DNA of 64,000 nucleotides from the NCBI GenBank assembly GCA_026874595.1, contig CM049311.1, positions 59,341,953-59,405,952 on the forward strand, read 5' to 3'. This stretch comes from Sipunculus nudus. Lineage: Eukaryota > Annelida > Sipuncula > Golfingiida > Sipunculidae. The notes under the pieces were generated by a model, which saw only the letters and a program-made list of their open reading frames with translations, was not told where the DNA came from and searched no databases. Numbering within the stretch: position 1 is the first letter of the stretch; every line of letters begins with the position of its first letter. Shown here one piece after another: positions 36,991 to 48,590 of this stretch. Position numbers and translations under genes: made by a program.

Positions 36991-38334
36991 GGTGCTAAGT
37001 GTACTTGCTTGCACCAGAAGCTCGTGCGCCCAGTACCTAGGGCAAAATTAGTGCATGCTGGACTCACACCTATCTATACTTGGAACGTTGGTTATTCTCT
37101 AAGATTATAATTTATGATTTTTACAATAACTTAAAATTGTATTTAAATAAACTATAGATGGTTTAAAGTGGTCTCCCAGCTATTACTTAATTATATTTTA
37201 GGGAGAAATATAATTTCTCCAGGACAGCTTTTCAAAGTAAACTATTAAAATGTTTCTTTAAAGATATATGTATATAAATATACGTATATACATATATATA
37301 TATATATAAGCTTTTATATATATATATTTATCTATATATATGCAGCACATTGCGCGTATATATGTTCAAGTGTACAACACACACAAGACGGTAAAGAATA
37401 AACATTTATCTTGGGGCGATTGTTTGTATAACATGCCTGTCAGCAAATATGCTCGAGTATAGCTAATATAAATATGCACTGAATAGAGGGCATATTTTCC
37501 AAACTCTTAAAGTAATATAAACATGCACCCGATAGAGGGCATATATTCCAAGATCAAAACAGATCAAGCTGTTAACGCTTGATGTGTTGTACACACAGAC
37601 TCTCTGCCACTCACGTGACCCTCCTCTTACATTTAGATTCTCTCCTAATAGGTTTCACGTTTAATTAGAAGGATTTAATCTATTCTAAATTTTCCGTATG
37701 CATGACAGAGTGCACTGGCGAGAGGACATATATAGTAAACACAGGTGGCGTGACAGCTTGTCCAATAGACCTCGACCTTGTACATTACTTGGAATAACGA
37801 CCTTGTCCTAAATACAGGAAACTGGAAATGCTGGAACTTTCATTGAAGATGGCGCTGCCATCGTAATTTATGGAAGCGCTGTATTGAAACTTTTTTAAAA
37901 AATATTCATGACTTTTTTATCAATCCTTCCGATAGTAGCTCGAGTATCAGCAGGAATTTGATAAACGTTAACCTCCCACGTGATCTAAGTGCATGTTACT
38001 GAACCCGTCAACCATCATATCATTAAATGTGCAGAGTTTAGCATGTATAAGTTATTATGTTTATGCACGGGGTTCACAAAGGTGCATGAAACTTAGATTA
38101 GTGCAAATAGCAGTGGCTCTGTCTTGCAAGTACACTAGGGTTGGTGTACTTAGCGTAACTATGACAATAGATGTGACGTCACACGCCCTGAAGGAATCAA
38201 TGGTTCTGATATATATGAATTTTAATAAATGACCTTTTTAATGAATTCACATAAATAAGACTGCATGTGTTCGTTTGATTTTCAGAAAGGACAAGTGTTA
38301 CCTTTTGTACGACAGACTGTAGTAAGTATTGTGC

Positions 38335-38380
<46 letters not shown>

Positions 38381-39194
38381 TGCATTAATAATAAATTCTA
38401 AAATAATGTATTATATTCATTTTAAAATAATGTCCTGCCAGTCTGTGTATTAAATGTAATGCAAGTGAAATTATTCACATTTCTTCATGTTGATTCTGAA
38501 GATTTTGGCAATTTAACATTTACAAGGAGCTTTCTTATATAAAGGGATACGATGTAATTTCATTTTTTTTAAATTGTAAGCTTGTAAAAGAACTAGGAAA
38601 ACACGACTAAAACAAATATGAGAATCACATATGGCCTGAATACCCTGGAAATTGTCATGATTAGGTCAAACAAGTGTTGGGAGCAATGTTTGTATGAGTG
38701 ATAAACAACTCAAGCCGAGAAGCTCAGTATGTGCAACTGGCTGCTTGGAGAGTTTTGCGCGCCACTTGCACGGCGACCCGCTGGGACGTCATAAAAAGTT
38801 CTCGTAAGTCCATGATTAATGACAACGACAGCTTCAATGTCTTTTTTGCAGTACGCGTTGACATACTTGAGTGTACTGATAGCTGACAACCTTCAGATCT
38901 CACACCCAACATGGAGCTTGATGTATTAGCCACTGCTGTCAGAGACGGGGAAAGTGTACGCATGTTCTCTAATGTGTTTGTGGCATTTTCATGATGCTGT
39001 GGCCACTGGTGATCATAAGTCATTAGACTGACAGACTGCTCATTTTTAAAAAAAGAATATGGCCATGGCCTGGATATGGCGTTGCATGTTGGTTGAGAGT
39101 GCAGACTATTGTTCAAATAATAAAAATAACATGTTATTATTAAATCTCTCTTGATTTAAGAATGACATGATGCTAGTTGACGAGGTATTATGTT
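36991..39194. other. Unique DNA, no confident gene
   Basis: Has a ~40-bp direct repeat (taatataaNNatgcac then gatagagggcatat) at 37464 and 37513, and (AT)n at 38343-38378. At 38694-38795 an ATG frame (MSDKQLKPRSS) ends at CTC|GTAAGT, and TCTTTTTTGCAG lies only 48 nt later. A 130-codon minus frame covers 38724-39116. Neither shows a recognised domain and the joined plus frame stops at once. Confidence 0.35.
38343..38378. repeat. (AT)n microsatellite
   Basis: About 18 AT dinucleotides. Confidence 0.95.
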
Positions 39195-41050
39195 TTTTTT
39201 AGCTCAGCTGACTATAAGTAAACTGAGGTATAGGGATGGCGCTTTGTCCGACGTCCGTCCGGGCGTCCGGCCGTCCGTTAGCAGGGCACAAATCGTAACT
39301 GCTGGCCCTAGAAACTTATAAGTGAATATCCAGGGAGGTCAATAAAAAATTTCCTTATAGAAACCTGAAATTAGGTCACTGCGACCTATATTCTCCGAGT
39401 TATAGGGCTTTAAAGTACCCCCCAGAATAATAAAAAAATTGATACAAATCAATATCTTGATAATTTATGCATGGATTGTCATGAATCTTGCCTTGAATAT
39501 TGACCATGACTAGTTTTGTCGGTTCCCGAAAAGGGAAGGCGCCACCTGTATTTTTTCATATTTTAACAAATATTTTTGTCTGTCCATCCGTCCATCCACA
39601 CAAATTTATTTCCAGATGATAACTCGAGGTTGGATTGACATATAGATTTCAAACTTGACTTACATATGGCCCACCACCAAAGCTAGAACATATATGATTT
39701 TGGGGTCACGAGGTCAAAGGTCAAGGTCACAGGACTCACTTTAATTAAAAAGATTATGGGTGCATTTTAAGCCAAGCTTTTCATCTCAAACTTTCAACCT
39801 TGCGCATTTAGCTGACTTGCCAGTATGGGGAGAGCATACATGAGTTTGGGGTCACAAGGTCAAGGTCACAGGGGCCATCTGTTTACGAATTGGTTTCCAA
39901 ATGATAACTCCAGTTTAGTTTGACATACTGGTTTCCAACTTAACTTATATATGGTTCACCACTATAGTCAGAACCGTGTCGATTTTAGGGTCCAACAGTC
40001 AAAGGTCAAGGTCACAGGACTCATTTCTTTAAAAAGTATGCTATGCATTTGAAGCCAAACTTTTTCATCGCAAACCTTCCATCTTCAAGATGTTGCTAAT
40101 CTGCCAATAGGGAAAGATTCTGTCCAATTTTGGGTGTCTTGAGGTCAAAGGTCAAGGTCACAGTACCCAGTTATTTAGAAAGATTGTGGATGCATTTTAA
40201 GCCAAACTTTTCATCCCAAACCTTCCACCTTGCACATATAGCTGAGCTGCCAATAGGGGAAGAACCTGATTGATTTGGGGGTCACAAAATCAAAGGTCAT
40301 GGTCACAGAGGCCCATCTGTCCACATATTTGTTTCTGGATGATAAATCAAGTTTGGATTGACATATTGGTTTCAATTTTGACTTACATATGACCCATCAA
40401 TAATCTAAGAACCCTTTTGATTTTTTGGGGCATAAGGCCAAAGGTCAAGGTCACAGGACCCACTTCTTAAAAAAGATTGTTGATGAATTTTTATCGAAAC
40501 TTTCTGTCCCAAACCTTCCGTCTTCCAGGTGTTGCTCACCTGCCAATAGTGGAAGTAACTTATAGATTTTAGGGTCACAAGGTAAAGGTCAAGGCCATGG
40601 AGGCCATCTGTCCACATATTAGTTTCCAGATGATAACACCAGTTTGGTTTGAAATATTGGTTTCAAACTTGACTTTTATATAGCCAACAACTAAACTAAG
40701 AACTGTTGATTCTGGGGTCATGAGATTGAAGGTCAAGGTCACAGGACTTCTACTTTAGAAAGATTGTGGATGCATTTTAAGCCAAACTTTTCATCTCAAT
40801 CCTTCCATCATTGACATGTGGTGCATCTGCCAATAGGGGAAGTTTCCTTTTGATTTTGGGGTCACTAGGTCAAAGGTATAGGCCACAGGGCCCATCCATT
40901 CACAAATAATTTTATGGATGATAACTCCAGTTTGGGTAGACAGGTTGGCTTCGAACGGATCACAGGACCAGTATTTTGGAAAACCTCATAAACATATATC
41001 CTTATAGACAAATGCAGCTGAGCGTTGAGACCCATGGGTCCCTATTTTTT
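39195..41050 (+). repeat. Full-length family Z dispersed element with ~145-bp internal units
   Basis: Left end tttagctcagctgactata and CCGTCCG blocks, right end cagctgagcgttgagaccc then atgggtccct. The centre is built of alternating units spaced about 140-150 bp, each with a gggtcacNaggtca core. Cores lie near 39711, 39857, 40003, 40142, 40290, 40441, 40587, 40728 and 40871. One unit type has gatgataactccagtttgg, the other tgcattttaagccaaac then cttcca. No coding frame. Partial copies lie at 6363, 10205, 18420, 60093 and 63890. Confidence 0.8.
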
Positions 41051-42359
41051 GTGTTGCTTGGCCTTTGAGCAACATTTCTTGCTTTCAACGTAATTTGATG
41101 ACATTTTGTTGTGGTTTCGGGTGACACCCAAGAGGAAATCCTTTTTTTTTAGATTTTGGAGATTATCTGTTAAAACTGAACAGCATCAGAGAAAATATTT
41201 TTCACGGTTCAATAACCCCATGCCAGGTCACCTCCAGAACAAAGCCGCCACGTAAAGCTTCTGTATAATGAAATAGCTGTATATATCAAAGAAATAGTAT
41301 CCCTTGTACTAAATATATATTATGGTGATTCAGATTAATGGCAAATTTTAATTAATTGTTTCTTGTGTATAACCGAACATTCCACAAATTTCATCATAAT
41401 ATGTTCACAGCATTTTACAACAAATTACACACAGACAAATCAATCAACCAAGTGTTAATATGATACATCTGGAGGGATAGCCATTCACTGGTATATAATA
41501 CACTGCCGTTGTGACCCAGACACGGATTTGGTTAACCGTATACGACAGTCTCTTGTGGACTTCCAATTTATCCTAGCTAGGTCTAGCTAAGTTATACATA
41601 TTCTACGTTAATTAAACAATGACTTTTTTTTCTTGATTCATAGAGTAACTCATGCAGTGTTTTAAAACCTTTTGTGTCATTACATTTGATTACGTTTCCT
41701 AAGTGGGTCATTGACCGGGCAGCCCAGCTTTTATATTCAATATCAAAACCTCTTTCCCGCGAACATGGAATGGATTTTAAAACACATTCTAAAGATAATA
41801 ATAAAAAGTGTAGTATCTAAATGTAAACCCCTTCTCTGGATGGGCTTGTTTGCTTCTATATATTGTTATGTAATTAAGGTAAAAAAAAATTTAATAATTC
41901 AAGGGAAATCAACGTCTTCCTCGCTCCAGAAAACGTTTTTCCGTGTGCTGTAAGCGAATGGGCCCCATATTTTCCTATAGATACACGCACCTCCGGTTTA
42001 TCATCAGATCTGTCATATACAATACCATTCTTCATGATGCCCCTCCATCCGCTACATGTAAGTGTACCCCATTAATCATTAACTTTGCGTCAAGTCCCTT
42101 ATATAATCTTTCGCCGATTGTAATGCACACAAATCACAATAGCAATCACAGCAGCATCACGATCACCGATGAAAACACATATAGTGACACTTGAGAGTTG
42201 TCATTTAACATAACAGCTCTAGCTGCTGTAGCTATATATAAACACGCTGATTGTACATAATATGAAAGATTTTGTTTATTATTTTAAAGGAACAGTCAAT
42301 AGCACGTTGCTGGATGACGGTTACCATACGATAAGAATGATATGTTGAGGCGGCCTTTA
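41051..42359. other. AT-rich unique DNA, no gene seen
   Basis: Only short, low-complexity open frames. Confidence 0.5.
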
Positions 42360-42549
42360 GAAAGTAAAGGGGGGGGGGGGGGACACCCTGCATGGACCAG
42401 TTGCATAAGTGTGGCGGCAATACCTGTAGACTGTGAGAAACACAAAATCGGGCACGTTTTTCGATTTGATGTTAAGTTTGACATTTTTGGTCAATTTTCA
42501 TATTTTATACAGGTCGAAATATATGCCCCCCCCCTAAATCCGCCCCTGA
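42360..42549 (-). repeat. Probable family X element, minus orientation
   Basis: Ends ccccctaaatccgcccctga, the reverse complement of the family start. A 14-G run at 42369-42382 marks the other side. The left boundary is uncertain. Confidence 0.5.
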
Positions 42550-42599
42550 TTCGTTGATATTAAGCCTTTGGGTTTCAGGTTTTATATGCACAGGGCTAT

Positions 42600-42745
42600 A
42601 GGAATAATCCAGATTTATAACCTGTTGTTATGACGGGTTACACTGAGATTTCACCTTCATGCAGCAGGGGTGCTGGCGGGGTTTGAACCGGGAACCTTCA
42701 GGTCCGGGCTCCCACGAATTAACAACCAGGCTATATAGGTCCTGT
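42600..42745 (-). mobile_element. tRNA-derived SINE head
   Basis: Minus strand carries an RNA polymerase III type 2 promoter. The B box GGTTCAAACCC (42679-42689) matches the consensus exactly and an A-box-like TAGCCTGGTTG lies at 42723-42733, about 45 nt upstream. The tRNA-like part does not close into a cloverleaf with a paired acceptor stem, so I call a SINE head, not a tRNA gene. The tail is not clear. Confidence 0.55.
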
Positions 42746-42750
42746 ACATA

Positions 42751-43734
42751 CGATAGCTACGCAATAATTTGGAAGTTGCTGTTTTAGCCGGCATCAATGT
42801 GTGGACATGCAGGTTTGGCTTTCGACATCAGCATTTTTGTATTTTGTGTTATTACATGATGATGGACATCCAATTAAAAATGCCAAAGTTATTAAGTTGA
42901 TATACGCTTTTAACATGGCACCGACATCTTTATAATGTCTCTTACCCTGCATGATTGAAAGACTTTGCGTTGATTCGTTTCCGCTAATAACACTTGCATG
43001 AGTAACCTTCACAAGCATTGGTCGATTAATTTTCGTGAACGCTCCATCTTGTTTTACTAACACCCTGTTGGCCGTAATTTGAGTAGGAATTAAGCAGTCG
43101 TCTCCCTGGCGCTAATGTCGCTGCCATCTCTCGATCCTACTCTCTATGGATCCTTTATTATTCTAGAAATTAAAATTGGAACCGACAAGCAAGCTTAGCA
43201 ATAATTTACCACTAATAAAAGTAAGAGTATTTTATCATCTTATATATTTATTAGCGAGGACCCCCAAGAGCGATTGCATCTATAGCTGTCCGCAACAACA
43301 AAACGCTCGTAAGCTTTCTTGAAAAAAAAAAGGAAAAAAAACATGACGTATATACATCGAGACAGTTGCATTTATTCATCAAGTATTAATTCAAGTCAGG
43401 TGGTAACATGTTTTGTTGTCTTTCATACTGTACATAAGCTCGTTAGGATTGTGATGAATTGTGTCATTATTGGCTTATGACATAATCCATTTCGACATTT
43501 GTCCTGTGACATTTATAGTCGTTTATTTGTTTGATCATTTTTTTTTTGTGTGTTACGGAATAACTCTGCCGTGTCATATGACCTCGTCGATAAGAAAAAT
43601 CAAGCAATTCGTCTATATGATTTGAAAAATAAACACTGCATGCAATGGAATGTAGAAATCACAATTACATCTGCACCATCTTAACCTTAAAATTGTTTTA
43701 TTTTTGTTGGCGGCACCATTTTCGAGTTATCTCC
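42751..43734. other. Unique DNA, no gene seen
   Basis: An 89-codon minus frame at 42794-43063 has no domain or splice support. Confidence 0.45.
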
Positions 43735-46700
43735 ATCTTCGACTAATTCAGTGTTATCTATGCAAATCTACTTTGCTGCAATCTTCGCCCAATCTGCTCC
43801 TATTTCGTGCATTATCGCCTAATCTGCTCCTATTTCGTGCATCATCGCTAAATCTGCTCCTATGTCGTGCATCATCGCCTAATCTGCTCCTATTTCGTGC
43901 ATCATCGCCTAATCTGCTCCTATTTCGTGCATCATCGATTAATCTGCTTCATATTTGTGTATAGTCTTATGCGCAATCTTCTGCTTCCCATCACAGACAC
44001 TCTTCGCTTAATCTGCCTCGAATTATGTGCAATTTTCGCCCAAACTTCTTTAATTTTGTGCAATTGTTTTGTATAATCTGCTTCATATTCTGTGCTATCT
44101 TTGTCTAATCGGCTTCGTATTTAGTACAAGCTTCGTCTAGTCTACTTCTCGGGTTGTGTAGTCTTCGCGTAATCGAATTTTTATGTTGTAGCTTCGCCAA
44201 ATGTGTCCTTTATATGCAATATTCGCCTAATTTTATTTTATGTTGTGCAATATATTAGGTTATCTGGGTCGTATCATGTACGAGCCTCGCCCGACCTGTT
44301 TTCCTTTCTTATGCAATATTCGCCTAATCTGTTTATTGTGTTGTGCAATCTTTGGCCAATCGGCATCGTATGTTAATGTTATGCATTTTTCGCTAGCTGT
44401 TATAATTACAAGCTTCGTCCAAAGTGTCCTTATATATACAATATTCGCCGGATCGATGTCGTTTGTTGTGCATACTTCGCCTAACCGGCAAGTATTTTGT
44501 ACAAGATGTCATTTGCATGCAATATTCGCCTAACCTGTTTCGTATGTTGTGCAGTCTGCGTCAAATTTTATTTTATGTTATGCAGTATTTGGTTATCTGG
44601 GTCGTATCATGTATACGAGCCTCGCCCGATCTGTTTCCCTTTCTTATGCAATATTCGCCTAATCTGTTTATTGTGTTGTGCAATCTTTGGCCAATCGGCA
44701 TCGTATGTTAATGTATATGCATTTATCGCTAGTTGTTATATGTACAAGCTTCGTCCAAAGTATAAAAAGTATATATATATATACAGTATTCGCCGGGTCT
44801 ATGTCGTTTGTTGCGCAAACTTCGCCTAATCGGTTTCGTATGTTGTGCATTATTCGCCTTACCGGCTTCGTATTTTGTACATGATGTCATTTTCATGCAA
44901 TATTCGCCTAATCTGTTTCGTATGTTGTGCAATCTTCGCTTAACCGGCTTCGTATTTTGTACGAGATGTCATTTTCATTCAATATTCGCCTAATCTGTTT
45001 CGTTTGTTGTGCATCCTCGCCTAACTTGCTTCGCATTTTGTACAAGATGTCATTTTCATGCAATATTCGCCCGATATGTTTCGTTTGTTGTGTAATTTTC
45101 GGCTAAGCGGATTCGTATTTTGTACAAGATGGCATTTTTATATAATATTCGCCTAATGTATTTTGTTTGTTGTGCAATCTTCGGCTAACCGGCTTCGTGT
45201 TATATACAAAATGTCATTATCATGCAATATTCGCCTGATCTGTTACGTTTGTTGTGCAATCTTCGCCTAAGCGGCTTCATATTTTATACAAGATTTGCCC
45301 AATGTGTCATTTTCATGTAGCCTACCGTCTAATCTTTTTCTTAAGTTATGCAATCTTGCAATCTTACAATCTTCGTATTTTTTACAATATGTCTTTTTAT
45401 GCAATATTTGCCTAATCTTTTTTGTGTGTCATGCTGCAAGCTTCGCCCTATGCGTCCTTTCTTATGCAATATTCGCCTAATTTTTTTTTTTTATGTTGTG
45501 CAATCTTTCAAATTTGTATTGTGGTTTCGTATTATGTATACAAGCTTCGCCCAATGTACCCTTTCTTATGCAATATTCGCCTAATTATGGTTTTTTTTAA
45601 GTTGTGCAATCTTTGGTAAACTGGTCCTTATTATGTATACAAGTTTACCCAGTGTGTTCTTTAATGCAATATTAGCCTGATCATGTTTTTTTTTATGTTT
45701 TGCAGTCTTTGATAATCTGGTCCGTGTTATGAATACAAGCTTCGCCAAATGTGTCCTATCTTATGCAATATTGGCCTAATTATGTTTTTTTTTAAGTTGT
45801 GCAATCTTTGGTAAACCGGTCCTTATTATGTGTACTAGCTTTGCCCTGTGTGTTCTTTTATGCAGTATTAGCCTAATCATGTTTTTTTTTTTATGTTGTG
45901 CAATCTTTGATAATCTGGTCCGTATTATAATACAAGCTTCGCCCAATGCGTCCTTTCTTATGCAATATTCGCCTAATCATGTTTTTTATGTGTTGCAATC
46001 TTTGGTATCTGATCCCTATTATTGGTACAAAATTCGTCTAATGTGTCCTTTCTTATATGCAATATTCGCCTAATTATGTTTTTTTAAATAAAGCAATCTT
46101 TGGTTATCTGGTAAGTATTATGTAAACTAGCTTCGCCGAGTATGTTCTTTTTATACAATATTAGCCTAATCTGTTTCTAATGTTATTCAATCTTCATCTA
46201 ATTGGATTCGTATTATGTACAATGTGTCAATATATTCGTGTTTCGTCATTTGCAATCTTTTCAATCTGCTTTACGGTTACGTTCGAGTTTTGTTCGGTGT
46301 GTCCTTCTTTATGCAGAGTCCGCCCAGTCTGCAGCTTCGCATTATGTGTAAACTTCGCCCAGTCTGCATTGTGTTCTGTTTAATCAACGCCTTATATGCT
46401 TCGCATTTTTTTCAATCTACGGCTAATCATGTTTTTAGCGCAGTTATCGACGAACTGCCTTTGTATTTCTAGCAACCGTGGCCTATATTCTTGATTGTAT
46501 TCTGCGCTGATGAAGAAATCAAAGATCGCTGATTCGTCTGTATATGTTAGTGGCTGAGGGTCTCCGGCGTTGGTCGCTGGGTGGGCGTGGTTGATGCTGC
46601 TCTGGTGGCTCTGTTGGTATCGGCTAGTCTGGAGCTAACTCGAGAAAGCGTCTCCATTTTCTCCTTACGACATGTTGAGGCCAATACCTGGAATCTAAGT

Positions 46701-47330
46701 GTTATCTGTTGCGTTGGTGAGGGAGCTGAGGCGGGCCTCAGCTGGCTGGAGTCATCGTGATCAGCTCAAACACCAACTCAACATTTTCGATTCGATCGAT
46801 TCGATTGTATTCTACGGGTAATCTCCGGCTAATCGACTCTGTATTTTTGTGCAATCTTGTGCTAATATTCATCTATTGGCAACCTTTAGCTATTTTTGAT
46901 TGTATTCTCTCCTAACCTTCGGCTAACCTTCGTTATTTTCTGTGCTATCTGATCGGTTAATCCATGTGATATTATGAATTTTCTTATTATTCTGTATGAT
47001 ATTTGATTTACCCTCTTCGTATTCTGAAACAGCTTAATTCTGCTAATTCTTTTCGTATACTGGACAGTATTCTGCAATCTTTGTCGAATTTTCTCCGTAT
47101 TCTGTTTCATTTTCGCCAAACGTCGGCTGATTTTCTTCGTGTCCTGTTAATCTTCGTTTACTGCATCAACTTCTTTTCATTCTGCCCATCTCCGTCAATT
47201 TGTCTTTATACATTCAGTAAAATTTGTGGGCAATGTTCACATCTATGAGTTGTTCATATAACGTTCACATATTTGAGGTCTTCGCCGTATCATTTTTCTC
47301 TGCTTCGCATTACGCATCTTGATAATTTAT
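43735..47330. repeat. Mosaic ~30-32-bp minisatellite super-array
   Basis: All of this stretch, except about 46510-46790, is built from diverged ttcgcctaatctg / tttcgtNttgtgcaat monomers. The architecture changes along it. Five near-identical 30-bp units lie at 43794-43943. A 345-bp duplication follows (44231 onward repeated at 44576 onward). Then come 82-bp higher-order units with caatattcgcc at 44898, 44980, 45061, 45143 and 45225, then ~96-109-bp units to about 46200, then highly diverged monomers. The cysteine/leucine/phenylalanine-rich frames here are repeat artefacts. Confidence 0.9.
46510..46790. other. Non-repeat GC-rich insert within the super-array
   Basis: About 280 bp with none of the ttcgcctaat monomer and higher GC. 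On the minus strand a 36-codon ATG frame (46547-46657; METLSRVSSRLAD, then Thr/Pro-rich) is present. I cannot tell whether this is an insertion or pre-existing sequence. Confidence 0.4.
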
Positions 47331-48173
47331 ATATATCTCACACTTTCGAATGGTGAACCACAAGTGGCCGTAGGTGAACAGTTAAACATTGGCAAATCTT
47401 CACAACCTTGAATTTCCTATACCGCATTACCGGATCTTAATGTAGGGCTCACATTTAGTATAATCATGAATTTGACATTCTCAATATTAAAATGTTTTGT
47501 ATTCTGTATCACTATTTATATGCTTATAAATGTCCAGTGTGGTGTGATATTGGTGGTATACATATATATGTTGTACATGCATATGCCAATTTCATTTAAT
47601 GGCCCAATGCTTATAATTTGGATTCTGATCGATTAATATCCAAATCAAATATTCACTTTTTCACATTCATTTACACTACAGTTCCGAACGGAATTCATTC
47701 TGCCTTACTGTAAGTCCTGCACTGATGGCCGCTGGTCTAAGGTTCCAAGCATGCAGGGGCCGGTTCCGGGTTAACAGAATTACAACATGGTCACGCCATG
47801 CTTTTTAGAGATATAACAATAACACTGGGTCCGATTCGGCTTTATGAGGACCAGACACTGCGGTCATTGTCCCTCTCCTTAATTGGATCGGGATGTGACC
47901 TTTGGCGACTGGTGGCTTCGGCCTTGGTGCCTGGTTCAGGCCTCCTGAGAGCGGCTTTGTCCGTATTATCAGCTACCATCAGGTGGCAAGGTGTCTGTTA
48001 CATGCCGCTAGCGGTGGATGTGTGCCGGTAACATGCCGTGCAGGACCACGGCCTCAGATCAAGGCCTTAAACCCTCATTACACTTTTGCCGTTGTACTCC
48101 AGTATATTATACAATAGAAATGTCATAAATGAATAAAAATCGCGTCCCTGTTAAATTCATTAATAAATGAATT
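47331..48173. other. Unique DNA, no gene seen
   Basis: GC-richer around 47760-48060, with short overlapping frames and no domain. Confidence 0.45.
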
Positions 48174-48590
48174 CAGAGGCGTCAATTATCTTCAAGGGTT
48201 GGGGAGGTGGGTGCGGGTGACTGGGAATGGGAGGGTAATCAAGGTTTGGACAATTTATTTTTATAAATACACACACACACATATTTTTATTTATACCATT
48301 TATTCTCTTTGTGACACATTTCAAATAAATTACAATTAAGAATAAGGTTTGAAAAAAAACTAAGGTATTATGTTTCCATTATAGGTTACTTCTAAACCAG
48401 TTTAAGATGTATAATAATTCATAGTAAACTTAGCTATGGAACCAAAGTCTGTAATTTTAATTATATTTTTCAATTAAAAAATTTAAATATTATTATTTGA
48501 ATAGCAGGGGGATGAATATATTGCTAAAAGTTAGGGGAGGGGAGATATATATATATATATACCCCCATCCGACCTGCATTGACGCTCCTG
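48174..48590 (+). mobile_element. Family Y MITE with both ends
   Basis: A 417-bp segment begins cagaggcgtcaat and ends attgacgctcctg. The ends are inverted repeats matching at 11 of 13 positions. The interior is AT-rich with (AC)n and (AT)n and has no coding capacity. No obvious target-site duplication was found. Single ends of the same family lie at 13514 and 32929. Confidence 0.6.

Noticed and set aside
38694-38880. Two-exon model with a 48-nt intron (GTAAGT...TTTTTTGCAG)
   Set aside because: The intron would be unusually short and the joined frame meets a stop within three codons.
38724-39116. 130-codon minus-strand frame
   Set aside because: Ser/Thr-rich with no domain. The opposite strand carries competing splice-like signals.
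42640-42740. tRNA gene suggested by the perfect B box
   Set aside because: The acceptor and T stems do not pair into a cloverleaf and the A box is imperfect, so a SINE head fits better.
43704-45619. Series of Cys/Leu/Phe-rich frames resembling membrane peptides
   Set aside because: They are translations of the ttcgcctaatctg monomer. Phase and length follow repeat units.
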